Source: Candidatus Anammoximicrobium sp. (GTDB lineage: Bacteria > Planctomycetota > Planctomycetia > Pirellulales > Pirellulaceae). From it: a DNA stretch of 32,746 bases. A model generated the notes under the pieces. That model did not search any database. It was given only the letters and a program-made list of their open reading frames with translations, and had not been told where the DNA came from. The position numbers were made by a program, and so were the translations under genes. Of the stretch, positions 1 through 7,225 are shown piece after piece (position 1 is the stretch's first letter; the number at the start of each line of letters is the position of its first letter). The DNA lies in contig JAAYYU010000141.1 in NCBI GenBank assembly GCA_012515235.1, positions 1 through 32,746 of the forward strand. The letters run 5' to 3'.

Positions 1-127
1 GCCGATGGTCACGTCAACCAGATTGCACGACTCTGCTCGGCGAAAATTGAATTCTGTAAGCCTGACCCCAACTGACCCCAACTGGCTCGGCCGTACCTCT
101 AGCGGAAGGCATGGTCACGATTGAGGA
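1..127. repeat. 127-bp terminal direct repeat, left copy
   Basis: These 127 bases are identical to 32620-32746, the last 127 bases of the window. The copy begins just inside the palindrome seen whole at 32591-32689, so only the loop and right arm (43-70) are present here, followed by two tandem copies of a 10-bp unit reading ACTGACCCCA or nearly so (61-80). An exact end-to-end overlap of 127 is what a de Bruijn assembler run at k=127 leaves when a path closes on itself. That is inference; the identity itself is seen directly. Confidence 0.95.
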
Positions 128-206
128 GAGCATCGGCGAGACGAGAGTCGGTGGGCAGCGTGGGCGGCAGAACTTGCCCATCGTCAGGGCCTTGAAGCCA
201 GGGAGG

Positions 207-371
207 TCATTTGCCTCGGATCACCATCCCGGCGCCTGCGGACGGTTCGGCCTGTTCCCGGCGTCGAGCACTTTGGGCCTTGACACTGGCGTACAGTTCC
301 TGCAGCTGTTGCCGCAGAGTCTCCGTGTCCGCGATTAGCGTGGGCAGACGATCGGCGTCTTTCCGCTCCAT
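207..371 (-). CDS. small hypothetical protein, possible coiled coil
   Basis: A 54-residue ORF. I chose the ATG at 371 because a perfect AAGGAG lies 7 bases upstream (379-384). Residues 9-33 are leucine-spaced and charged (LPTLIADTETLRQQLQEL is typical of a short coiled coil), and the tail is Arg/Gly/Ala rich. I recognise no family. It lies beside the terminal repeat and could be the N-terminal scrap of a transposase or other mobile gene, but nothing in the sequence proves that. The good ribosome-binding site is the main support; the small size and position at a contig edge lower confidence. Confidence 0.4.
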   Translation of the reverse strand: MERKDADRLPTLIADTETLRQQLQELYASVKAQSARRREQAEPSAGAGMVIRGK

Positions 372-639
372 CCGTTCGCTCCTTGGTGTCATTCCGGGTG
401 ATGAAGAATAGATCGGCAGGCAGGTCGCTGGACTTTCCAGGCCGAAAATCGGGGGCGCAGGGTTGGCGGATTCGTCCCAGCTTCACCAGATGGAGCTGGC
501 AAGATGCTCCGGACGTGCGGGTCAAAGGGACACTGTCGCGGAGCCGTCGCCAGCGGCAGTAGCGGCGAACGTTCCCGTTTGCCGTTGGGGGGGGTATCGC
601 ACGAGGGGCCGTTTTGCGGCCGGGGAGACGCTGGGGCAG

Positions 640-1986
640 TTATTCAATTCCCAGCCGCTTTTGGATCTGCTCCAACGGCACGCCTTTCGTCTCCGGCATG
701 ACCAGCAGCACCCACAGCAATTGCAGGACCATCATCGCCGCGTAGAAGGCAAAGGTGTGCCCGCCCGACTTGGCGGCGAACATCGGGAACGTCCAGGAGA
801 TCGCTGCGGCCATGAACCAGTGGGTAAAGCTGCCCAGGGCCTGGCCGCGGGCGCGCACGCGGTTGGGGAAGATTTCGCTGATGAACACCCAGATCACCGC
901 ACCCTGGCCAAAGGCGTGCGAGGCGATGAACACCAACAGGCTGACCAGCACGATCGCGCCGCCGGTCGGCGTGAAATTCTGGCCATAGGTGTAGAAGGCC
1001 CACGCGGTTCCGCTCAGGCTGAGGATATATCCGACCGAGCCGACGAGCATCAACCGGCGGCGGCCGAAGTGGTCGATGACCGCCAGGGCGGCCATCGTAA
1101 AGACCAGGTTGGTTCCTCCAATCGCCACGGCCTGCAAGAGAGCCGCGTTCGCGCCGGCGCCGGCCATCTTGAAGATGTCGGGCGCGTAGTACATCAAGGC
1201 GTTGATGCCCGACAACTGGTTGAACATGGCAATCGCTACGGCCAGCAGGACGGGCCGCAGGTAGCTTCTGCAGAATAGCGGTTCGTGCAAGGTGTGATGT
1301 TGCACGTTGAGCGAGGCTTGGATTTCGCGCAACTGGTCCGCAACGCTGTCGGCGTCCGTGCCCAGTTGTTCGAGCACGGTCCGGGCTTCGTCCAACCGGC
1401 CTTGGGAGACCAGCCAACGGGGGCTGTACGGAACGAAGAACAGCAGTCCGAAGAAGGCCGCCGCCGGGCACGCCTCGACGCCGAACATCCACCGCCATTC
1501 GGCCGATCCCAGCCCCAGTTGGGCGATCACAAAGTTGGAAAAGAAGGCCAGCAGGATGCCGAGCACGATGTTGAACTGGGTGAGCGCCACCAGGCGGCCT
1601 CGCAGGCGGGCCGGCGAGATTTCCGCGATGTACATCGGCGCCACGACCGACGCTCCGCCGACGCCTAGTCCGCCGAGGAAGCGGAAGAAGACAAAGGAGT
1701 ACCAGTCCCACGGCAAGGCGGTCCCGACGGCCGAAACGAAGTACAGGACGGCGATGACCATCAGCGTCCGGCGGCGTCCGATCCGGTCCGCGGGGAGCCC
1801 GGCGGCCATGGCGCCGACAATCGTGCCGATCAAAGCGCCGGCGACGGTGAAGCCCAGCCAGAAGTCGCTCAGGTCGAAGACCTGCCGCAGCCACACCGTT
1901 GTTCCCGAAATCACGGCCGTGTCGAAGCCGAACAACAGGCCGCCCAGAGCCGCAATCAGCGTCGCGCCGAGCAGGGAACCTCGCAT
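640..1986 (-). CDS. sugar porter family MFS transporter
   Basis: A 448-residue, 12-helix permease of the sugar porter branch of the major facilitator superfamily (XylE/GalP/GLUT-like), expected to carry a monosaccharide across the inner membrane, usually with protons. The family signatures are present in order: GFDTAVISG in helix 1, DRIGRRR in loop 2-3, PMYIAEISPARLRGR after helix 4, YSPRWL after helix 6, NQLSGINALMYY in helix 7, and PETKGVPLEQ at the C-terminus. Length is normal and the gene looks intact. It lies 120 bp downstream of ilvC on the same strand, separated by a GC-rich hairpin, so it may be transcribed alone. The exact sugar cannot be read from sequence. Confidence 0.93.
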   Translation of the reverse strand: MRGSLLGATLIAALGGLLFGFDTAVISGTTVWLRQVFDLSDFWLGFTVAGALIGTIVGAMAAGLPADRIGRRRTLMVIAVLYFVSAVGTALPWDWYSFVFFRFLGGLGVGGASVVAPMYIAEISPARLRGRLVALTQFNIVLGILLAFFSNFVIAQLGLGSAEWRWMFGVEACPAAAFFGLLFFVPYSPRWLVSQGRLDEARTVLEQLGTDADSVADQLREIQASLNVQHHTLHEPLFCRSYLRPVLLAVAIAMFNQLSGINALMYYAPDIFKMAGAGANAALLQAVAIGGTNLVFTMAALAVIDHFGRRRLMLVGSVGYILSLSGTAWAFYTYGQNFTPTGGAIVLVSLLVFIASHAFGQGAVIWVFISEIFPNRVRARGQALGSFTHWFMAAAISWTFPMFAAKSGGHTFAFYAAMMVLQLLWVLLVMPETKGVPLEQIQKRLGIE

Positions 1987-2031
1987 GCGTTACTCCTTCG
2001 CCGCTGTGGCAGCGGCGGGCTTCCGGCAATC

Positions 2032-2055
2032 CGCGCGGGGCGGTCGCCCCGCGCG
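2032..2055. terminator. GC-rich perfect hairpin between ilvC and MFS gene
   Basis: An 11-bp perfect inverted repeat (CGCGCGGGGCG / CGCCCCGCGCG) with a 2-base GT centre, lying after the ilvC stop and before the transporter start. It has no T-run, so it is not a classical intrinsic terminator. It may still stop transcription, protect the ilvC mRNA end, or be a dispersed repeat. Similar GC hairpins occur at 6759-6779 and 14045-14064. Confidence 0.4.
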
Positions 2056-2106
2056 CCCCTGATGCGTCGGCCGTGGTTGGCGCCACGGGCCGCGCGTCCC
2101 TGCGGC

Positions 2107-3207
2107 TCAGTTCTCGCCCCGGCCGCCCACGCCCTTGGTGCCGGCCGAGATCTCCTTGGGCGCCTCCTTCGGGCGCAGCGCGCGGGTGGCCGCTCCGGCC
2201 CGCCACATCTCCGAGTTGCGCATCTCGGCCAGTTCCTGGCCCAGCAGTTCCTGATAATTGGCGCCGCCCGTGGATTCGAGCACCCGCGCGGTCTCTTTGC
2301 CCGAGGCCACACGGTCGTACAGCCAATGGAAGACCGGCAGCACGGCCGCCTTGAACCGCGGTCGCCAGTCGAGCGCGCCCCGCTGCGCGGTGGCCGAGCA
2401 GTTGGAGTACATCCAGTCCATGCCGTTCTCGTCCACCAGCCGGATCAGGCTTTGAGTCAGCTCTTCGACCGTCTCGTTGAACGCCTCGCTGGGGCTGTGC
2501 CCGTTGGCCCGCAGCACCTCGTACTGGGCGTCCATGATGCCGGCCAGCGCGCCCATCAGCACGCCTCGCTCGCCGGTCAGGTCGCTGTAGACCTCCTTCT
2601 GGAACGTCGTCGGGAACAGGAAGCCCGAACCCACGGCGATGCCCAGGGCCAGCGTACGTTCCCGAGCGCGGCCCGTCGCGTCCTGTTCGACCGCGAAGCT
2701 GGAGTTGATGCCCGCGCCGGACAGGAAGTTGCGGCGGACATTCAATCCCGATCCTTTGGGAGCCACCATGATCACATCCACGTCGGGAGGCGGGATCACG
2801 CCCGTCTGGTCCTTGTAGACGATGGAGAAGCCGTGCGAGAAGTACACCGCGTCGCCCTTCTTGAGGTGCTTCTGGATGTCCGGCCAGATCGCCTTCTGGG
2901 CCGCATCGGAGACCAGCATCTGGACGATCGTGCCTCTCTCCGCCGCCTCTTCGATCTCGAATAGAGTCTTGCCCGGCACCCAGCCGTCGGCCAACGCGCG
3001 GTCCCAGTCCTTCTTGAACTTGGACGCCTGGCCGATGATCACGTTGAACCCGTTGTCTCGCATATTGAGCGACTGCGCCGGACCTTGCACGCCGTACCCG
3101 ATCACCGCGATGGTCTCGTGTTTCAGAACCTCGAGCGCCTTTTTCATCGGGAATTCGTCGCGGGTGACGACTTCTTCTGTGACTCCACCAAAATCGATCG
3201 TTGTCAT
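2107..3207 (-). CDS. ilvC: ketol-acid reductoisomerase
   Basis: A 366-residue ketol-acid reductoisomerase: NAD(P)H- and Mg-dependent isomerisation and reduction of acetolactate or acetohydroxybutyrate in valine, leucine and isoleucine synthesis. The start is the ATG at 3207, preceded by AGGAG with good spacing. The N-terminal Rossmann motif at residues 37-45 reads GYGVQGPAQ, unlike the common bacterial GYGSQGHAH. This variant and the following SLNMRDNG stretch are closer to the yeast and Bacteroidetes-like branch. The knotted C-terminal domain carries the metal-site region SDLTGERGVLMG and ETVEELTQ, then GMDWMYSNCSATAQRGALDW. No ilvB/ilvN lies nearby, so it is a lone pathway gene. It is divergent from the menA-like gene. 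Confidence 0.96.
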   Translation of the reverse strand: MTTIDFGGVTEEVVTRDEFPMKKALEVLKHETIAVIGYGVQGPAQSLNMRDNGFNVIIGQASKFKKDWDRALADGWVPGKTLFEIEEAAERGTIVQMLVSDAAQKAIWPDIQKHLKKGDAVYFSHGFSIVYKDQTGVIPPPDVDVIMVAPKGSGLNVRRNFLSGAGINSSFAVEQDATGRARERTLALGIAVGSGFLFPTTFQKEVYSDLTGERGVLMGALAGIMDAQYEVLRANGHSPSEAFNETVEELTQSLIRLVDENGMDWMYSNCSATAQRGALDWRPRFKAAVLPVFHWLYDRVASGKETARVLESTGGANYQELLGQELAEMRNSEMWRAGAATRALRPKEAPKEISAGTKGVGGRGEN

Positions 3208-3333
3208 GGCATCTCCTGACTGACTGATAGGAAATCGAATTTCCGCAGCGGGGACTGAGTTTAGCAGGAAAAACGGGGGAATCAAGGCGGCAGCCGCGGC
3301 CGACCGGACGCCTCCGACTCCGCAGAGGCGGCA

Positions 3334-3359
3334 TTAACCCGCGGCGTCCGAGGCGTTAA
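3334..3359. repeat. imperfect TTAAC...GTTAA inverted repeat
   Basis: A short imperfect palindrome (TTAACCCGCGG then CCGAGGCGTTAA) in the 199-bp divergent intergenic region between ilvC and the prenyltransferase gene. A related string, GCATTAACTGCGGCGTC, occurs near 23953. It could be a dispersed planctomycete repeat or an operator; nothing here distinguishes these. Confidence 0.3.
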
Positions 3360-3406
3360 AATCAAGCGGCGGGGAGCGGGCAACTCGGCGAACCAGGAGC
3401 GGGGTG

Positions 3407-4357
3407 ATGAATCAAGATTCCGATCGGCAGCGGCCGGGCTTCGTGAGGCTGTGGTGGATCGCCTCGCGGCCGTATTCGCTAACGGCGTCCACCATGCCGG
3501 TGATCTTCGGGACGGTCATGGCCTGGACGATCGGGGGCGCCGAGATCCACGGACTCCGGTTCGTCGCCGCGTTTCTGGGCATGGTGCTGCTGCACGTCGG
3601 GGCCAACCTGCTGAACGACGGGGTTGACTTCAATCGCGGCTTCGACCGGCGCGTCAACCCGGTGAGCGGCGCGGTGGTCCGCGGCTGGATCACGCCTGGC
3701 AAGGCGTTCGCCGTCGCGGCGGCGCTGTTCGCACTGGGGACCGTTTTTCTGGGGATGCTCGTCGCGGTCGTCGGCCTGCCGATTTTGTGGATCGGCTTGG
3801 CGGGCATCGCGATCGGAATCCTGTATTCGGCGGGACCGTTTGCGCTGAAGTACCACGCGGTGGGCGATCTGGCGGTGTTTCTCGACTTTGGAATCCTCGG
3901 CGCGCTCGGTGCCTGGACCACCCAGACCGGCACGCTGTCCTGGGTGCCTGCGGCCTGGGCGGTGCCGATGTCGTTGGTGGTCAGCGGCATCCTGCACGCC
4001 AACAACTGGCGGGACATCGAGCCGGATACGGCGGGCGGCGCACGGACGGTCGCCTCGCTGCTCGGCGATCGTCTGTCCGTCGTCTACTATGCCTTCCTGG
4101 TCTTCTCGCCGTTCCTGGTCCTGCTCGCCCTCATGGCCCTTGGCCGTCTGGGAATCGGGCCCAAGATGCCGCTGACGTTTTTCGTCACGTTCCTCGCCCT
4201 GCCGCTTGCCGTGCGTCTGATGCGGCGCGGCTTGGCGCGCAAGACCAGTCCCGATCCGGCGCTGTTTCGCTCGTTGGACGGGGCTACGGGTCAGCTGAAT
4301 CTGGCCTTCGGACTCCTGTGTACCGCCGCGCTTGTGCTCGCCGCGCTTCCGTGCTGA
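3407..4357 (+). CDS. menA: UbiA-family prenyltransferase, MenA-like
   Basis: A 316-residue polytopic membrane protein of the UbiA superfamily, most like 1,4-dihydroxy-2-naphthoate octaprenyltransferase, which attaches the isoprenoid tail in menaquinone synthesis. The ATG at 3407 has AGGAG 8 bases upstream; a GTG directly before it (3404) is less likely. The first Asp-rich motif for Mg-prenyl diphosphate is NDGVDFNRGFD at residues 70-80. The second is NNWRDIEPD at residues 199-207, with D203 and D207. About eight hydrophobic segments alternate with these loops, as in the family. No other men genes are adjacent, so the aromatic substrate is inferred from the NLLND...D pattern; another UbiA specificity is possible. 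Confidence 0.85.
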   Translation: MNQDSDRQRPGFVRLWWIASRPYSLTASTMPVIFGTVMAWTIGGAEIHGLRFVAAFLGMVLLHVGANLLNDGVDFNRGFDRRVNPVSGAVVRGWITPGKAFAVAAALFALGTVFLGMLVAVVGLPILWIGLAGIAIGILYSAGPFALKYHAVGDLAVFLDFGILGALGAWTTQTGTLSWVPAAWAVPMSLVVSGILHANNWRDIEPDTAGGARTVASLLGDRLSVVYYAFLVFSPFLVLLALMALGRLGIGPKMPLTFFVTFLALPLAVRLMRRGLARKTSPDPALFRSLDGATGQLNLAFGLLCTAALVLAALPC

Positions 4358-4400
4358 GAGCGTCCGGCCAAGGTCCGGTTGTCTTGGCGAGGGACGCCGG

Positions 4401-5000
4401 TCACTGCCGGAGATAGCCCTTGGCGACGGCATCTGCCACGAATTGCCGGGCATAGTCCCACATCGCAAGCGAGCCCTCGGCCATGTGCCGGTTGCGGGCA
4501 ATCACCTGCTCGGCGGTGATCCCGTGTTCCTGCCAGGCTTTGCCCTGGGTCCGATAGTTGTGCAGCATCGGCTGGAAGCGGTCCAGGGCGGCGGCGAACT
4601 TGGCTTCCGCGGTTTGGCGGCTCTCGAATTCCTCCCAGAGTGCCCGGAATTCGGCGGCCTGGTCGGGCGGCAGCAGGCCGAACAGGCGATCGGCGGCGGC
4701 CGTCTCCCGTTCCGCTTTGTCCAACGCCCCGACGCTGTCATAGGCAAACGTGTCGCCGGCGTCGATCTCCACCAGGTCATGGATCAGAACCATTTTCAAG
4801 ACGCGGAGCAGATCCAACTGCGGCTGTTGGGCGTGCTCCAGCAGCAGGATCGCCATCATGCCCAGGTGCCAGGAATGCTCGGCGTCGTTCTCGCGCCGCG
4901 ACTTGTCGGTCAGCCACGTGCGGCGGTGGACGTGTTTCAGTTTGTCGATCTCGACGATGAATTCAACCTGCTTGGCCAGTCGCGAATCGTTTGTGTTCAT
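4401..5000 (-). CDS. HD domain phosphohydrolase, YfbR/HDDC2-like
   Basis: A 199-residue soluble HD-domain protein. The metal-binding residues are visible: H42 in AEHSWHL, H74-D75 in LIHDLVEIDAGD, and acidic residues after it. This pattern matches the YfbR/HDDC2 branch, whose characterised members are 5'-deoxynucleotidases, so nucleotide monophosphate dephosphorylation is likely but not shown. The start at 5000 has GGGAG just upstream. It is the last gene of a minus-strand run (sigma factor, cold-shock protein, this gene) with gaps of about 36 and 19 bases, so co-transcription is probable. A much longer open frame extends upstream but overlaps the cold-shock gene and has no homology-like content. 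Confidence 0.88.
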   Translation of the reverse strand: MNTNDSRLAKQVEFIVEIDKLKHVHRRTWLTDKSRRENDAEHSWHLGMMAILLLEHAQQPQLDLLRVLKMVLIHDLVEIDAGDTFAYDSVGALDKAERETAAADRLFGLLPPDQAAEFRALWEEFESRQTAEAKFAAALDRFQPMLHNYRTQGKAWQEHGITAEQVIARNRHMAEGSLAMWDYARQFVADAVAKGYLRQ

Positions 5001-5019
5001 GCTCCCGTGTCCTGCGTGG

Positions 5020-5322
5020 CTACCTTCGCCACGTGGGCTTGCGATGGCGCGCCCGTGGGTGCCCGGAGGGCGGAGGTTCGTCGGCAGCCCGTCGGCCCAG
5101 CAGTTTCTCGTCGCAGGGCTGCACCTTGATCGCTCGGGGCCGCTCGCGCGCTTCGGGGGCCCGATCCAGGTCGAAGGCCACCGGCTGTCCTTCCTGCAGC
5201 TGTTCGAACTGGCTGCCGACCACCACGCTGCAATGGAAAAAGACGTCGCCGCGGGAATCGCAAGGCTTGATGAAGCCGATCTTCTTGTCAGAGATGATTT
5301 TGCTGATGATTCCGACGAGCAT
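5020..5322 (-). CDS. cold-shock domain protein
   Basis: A 100-residue protein whose first ~70 residues form a cold-shock (OB-fold) nucleic-acid-binding domain. The RNP1-like strand is DKKIGFIKP (residues 12-20) and RNP2 is DVFFHCSVV (26-34), followed by LQEGQPVAFDL and the closing RAIKVQP. RNP1 is degenerate: the usual K-G-F-G-F-I has become KKIGFIK. A basic, proline- and arginine-rich tail of ~30 residues follows. Expected role: RNA chaperone or single-stranded nucleic-acid binder. The start is uncertain: ATG 5322 fits the domain, and TTG 5340 would add six residues. It sits between an ECF sigma factor and an HD phosphohydrolase in one probable operon. Confidence 0.85.
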   Translation of the reverse strand: MLVGIISKIISDKKIGFIKPCDSRGDVFFHCSVVVGSQFEQLQEGQPVAFDLDRAPEARERPRAIKVQPCDEKLLGRRAADEPPPSGHPRARHRKPTWRR

Positions 5323-5358
5323 GTCTGAGGGCGGGACCAATTCACGGAGGTTGAAAGA

Positions 5359-5949
5359 TCAGACGGACGAATCCGCCATGGCTTGGCGCATCTTCGCACG
5401 GGCCCGATTCAGGGTGGGGCCAATGCTGTTTTCGGGAATGCCAACGGCGGAGCTGATCTCCCGGTAGGTCTTGCCTTCCAGGTGATACAGGCGCACGACT
5501 TCCGCCTCGGACTCGGTCAGGCCGTGCATCAGCCGTTCGACTTCTTCGCGGTTGCTCAGTTGCGTCTCGGCCGAGGCGAAGTCTGCCCGAGGAGCCGGCG
5601 AGTAGGGGTCGTGGGGCTCCGCGACCTCGTTCGCGCGAGGCCCGGAGAATCGCTTCAGCATTTCCCGGACCACGACGCGGCGGGCGACCACCGTCAGGTA
5701 CGTGGCCAGACTGCTCTCCGCACGAAACTGCCGCAGCGTCGCAAAATCGTTGCGGACCACCGTCAGGAAGAATTCCGCGACCAGGTCTTCTTCATCTTGC
5801 GGGCTCAGGCGAATCGAACGCGACTTGGCGGTATGGCGGACGACGTGCAGCACCAATCCGAGGAAGCGGTCGACGAAAGCCTCCCACGCCTGGGACTCGC
5901 GGTTCAGGCATCGCCGCAACAGCTTTCGGTCAAACTCGAGGAGCGCCAC
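5359..5949 (-). CDS. ECF-like sigma-70 family RNA polymerase sigma factor
   Basis: A 196-residue sigma factor with only regions 2 and 4. Region 2 runs roughly over residues 20-95 (FVDRFLGLVLHVVRHT, DEEDLVAEFFLTVV, SSLATYLTVVARR). Region 4 covers residues 140-190 (LTESEAEVVRLYHLEGKTYREISSAVGIPENSIGPTLNRAR). The start is a GTG at 5949 with AAGGTGA six bases upstream. No anti-sigma gene is visible beside it, which is unusual for ECF systems; the downstream partners are a cold-shock protein and an HD hydrolase. The regulon is unknown. A plausible promoter lies at 6040-6068. Confidence 0.9.
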   Translation of the reverse strand: MALLEFDRKLLRRCLNRESQAWEAFVDRFLGLVLHVVRHTAKSRSIRLSPQDEEDLVAEFFLTVVRNDFATLRQFRAESSLATYLTVVARRVVVREMLKRFSGPRANEVAEPHDPYSPAPRADFASAETQLSNREEVERLMHGLTESEAEVVRLYHLEGKTYREISSAVGIPENSIGPTLNRARAKMRQAMADSSV

Positions 5950-6367
5950 GTGAAGTCACCTTAGGCAGGAGAAAGTTGTGCGCCGCCACGGCCATCGACA
6001 AGTTACTGGGGCCTTCAACCGAACTCCCAATCTACCTTGATTTTAAGATCGCCCGCAATCTGAAACAAGTCTAACATTTTTGTCGCAAATGGAGGAGGCG
6101 GAGTTCCCGTACTGTGGCTTGACAGCACTGGGTCTCATCAATAGGATGCCGAAAATCACGTCCCGTGCGTCTCCTGCAAGTGCTTCTGTGGCAAGGGCTT
6201 GTTGCTGTACTGCAAGGGCCGGAAACGAGCGTGTGCCGGGTCGTGCCGCGGGCCGAATCGCGGCCAGATTCTGCGGAGGCTGCTGAGCAGCTTGGACGGA
6301 GATGCCACGAAACTGGCGTTCACTACCGGGGTAGGTTCTGAAACTCATAACCAGGAGTTGATCGGTC
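5950..6367. other. 418-bp divergent intergenic region
   Basis: This gap lies between the sigma-factor gene and the ferredoxin gene. No convincing coding sequence is present on either strand; the short ORFs lack ribosome-binding sites and are cysteine/alanine-rich translations of GC-rich DNA. The sigma-side half is AT-richer and holds a promoter-like pair at 6040-6068. An AGGAG at about 6354 serves the ferredoxin start. Confidence 0.6.
6040..6068 (-). promoter_or_regulatory. putative promoter of the sigma-factor operon
   Basis: On the minus strand, TTGTTT (6068-6063) and TAAAAT (6045-6040) are separated by 17 bases, in a locally AT-rich patch. The -10 matches the sigma-70 consensus at 5 of 6 positions and the -35 at 3 of 6. 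Transcription would start near 6033, giving a leader of about 85 bases before the GTG at 5949. Sequence-only prediction. Confidence 0.4.
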
Positions 6368-6646
6368 ATGGCTCACATCGTTGCCCAACCTTGCTTCGGC
6401 TGCAGGTACACGGACTGCGTCGTGGTTTGCCCCGTCGAGTGCTTCTACGAGGGTGAACAGATGCTCTACATCCACCCGGAGGAATGCATTGACTGCGAAG
6501 CTTGCGTTCCCGAGTGTCCGGTGGAAGCCATTTTCCACGAAGACAACTTGCCGGAAGAATGGGCGGAATTCAAGCAACGCAATGCGGAAATGGCGCCGAA
6601 GTGTCCTCGCATCACGGAAAAGAAAGAGCCGTTGTGCGGCAGTTGA
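6368..6646 (+). CDS. fdxA: 7Fe ferredoxin, Azotobacter FdI type
   Basis: A 92-residue bacterial-type ferredoxin carrying one [3Fe-4S] and one [4Fe-4S] cluster. Cysteines are at 9, 12, 17, 21, 25, 40, 43, 46 and 50, the same spacing as Azotobacter FdI. By that analogy C9, C17 and C50 hold the 3Fe cluster and C21, C40, C43 and C46 the 4Fe cluster. The stretch [18 protein letters not shown] and the ITEKKEPL tail are also family hallmarks. It is a cytoplasmic low-potential electron carrier. AGGAG lies 9 bases before the ATG. It appears monocistronic: the next plus-strand unit has its own promoter and riboswitch. Confidence 0.95.
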   Translation: MAHIVAQPCFGCRYTDCVVVCPVECFYEGEQMLYIHPEECIDCEACVPECPVEAIFHEDNLPEEWAEFKQRNAEMAPKCPRITEKKEPLCGS

Positions 6647-6758
6647 GATGACCGCCGGAGTGGCTGGAGTCGGCTTGCGTCAGATTCGCGAGCGAGGCGA
6701 CGCGTTCCAGATGCTTGGTGCATGACCGCCGGGCGTGCGGGTTACCGCCGCCTCGCGA

Positions 6759-6779
6759 CGGGGCGTGCGAGACGCCCCG
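6759..6779. terminator. GC-rich hairpin after ferredoxin gene
   Basis: A perfect 8-bp stem (CGGGGCGT / ACGCCCCG) with a 5-base GCGAG loop, 112 bases after the ferredoxin stop. No T-run follows. It may be a factor-independent or 3'-protecting structure for the ferredoxin mRNA, or one of the dispersed GC hairpins seen elsewhere in the window. Confidence 0.35.
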
Positions 6780-6859
6780 CGCCCGAAATTCGACATCCGG
6801 CAATTCGCCCGTCCCGCTGGCGCATCCTGCTACCTTGTCGCCCCCCGCCGTGCGGGCGC

Positions 6860-6888
6860 TTGACAGTCTTTCTGAGGGCTGATAGTTT
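6860..6888 (+). promoter_or_regulatory. putative sigma-70 promoter of the riboswitch operon
   Basis: A perfect TTGACA (6860-6865), a 17-base spacer and TAGTTT (6883-6888) stand immediately upstream of the cobalamin aptamer. Predicted initiation near 6895 would place the first transcribed bases just before the P1 helix, which begins at 6904; that placement supports the call. The -10 is weak (3 of 6). Confidence 0.5.
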
Positions 6889-6903
6889 AACCGCGTCAAT
6901 TGG

Positions 6904-7089
6904 GGCGTTGGTGGTCGGCCGTAATTGCTCGTTGGCCGACAAACAGGGAATCCGGTGGAATTCCGGAACGGCCCCGCCGCTGTAACCGAGAATCAGAGGG
7001 CAGTCCCTTCTTTGGAGCCATTGTCGCAGGCGGTGCGACGAGAAGGCCGGGACCGCTTCAACTCGGGAGTCAGAAGACCTACCAACGCC
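6904..7089 (+). ncRNA. cobalamin (B12) riboswitch aptamer
   Basis: Hallmarks of the cobalamin riboswitch appear in order. A 9-bp P1 is formed by GGCGTTGGT (6904-6912) and ACCAACGCC (7081-7089). A P2-type hairpin, GTCGGCC/GGCCGAC, spans 6914-6940. The conserved core follows (ACAGGGAATCCGGTGGAA, then GGCCCCGCCGCTGTAA, about 6943-6988). The B12 box, GAGTCAGAAGACCTACC, is at about 7067-7083. It binds adenosylcobalamin or a related cobalamin in the leader RNA and normally represses downstream genes. The 136 bases between aptamer and ATG would hold the expression platform; the AAGGAG at 7213-7218 is the likely target. The downstream gene is a DUF1559 pseudopilin-like protein, not a known B12 gene. 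Confidence 0.92.
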
Positions 7090-7225
7090 AGGTGCGCGGC
7101 CAACTGCGCGGGACAGTTGCCGCTGGAGGGCGATTTGAGTTTCCGGACATGCACTTCCAAGGGCCTCGTTGCGGCCTTGAGGCGCGGAGACCGTTGCCCC
7201 GTGCGCGGACGCAAGGAGTCTGGCT

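Noticed and set aside
644..3334. 896-codon open frame on the minus strand across ilvC and the transporter gene
   Set aside because: Out of frame with both recognisable genes; composition is Arg/Gly/Pro-rich shadow coding expected from high GC at third positions.
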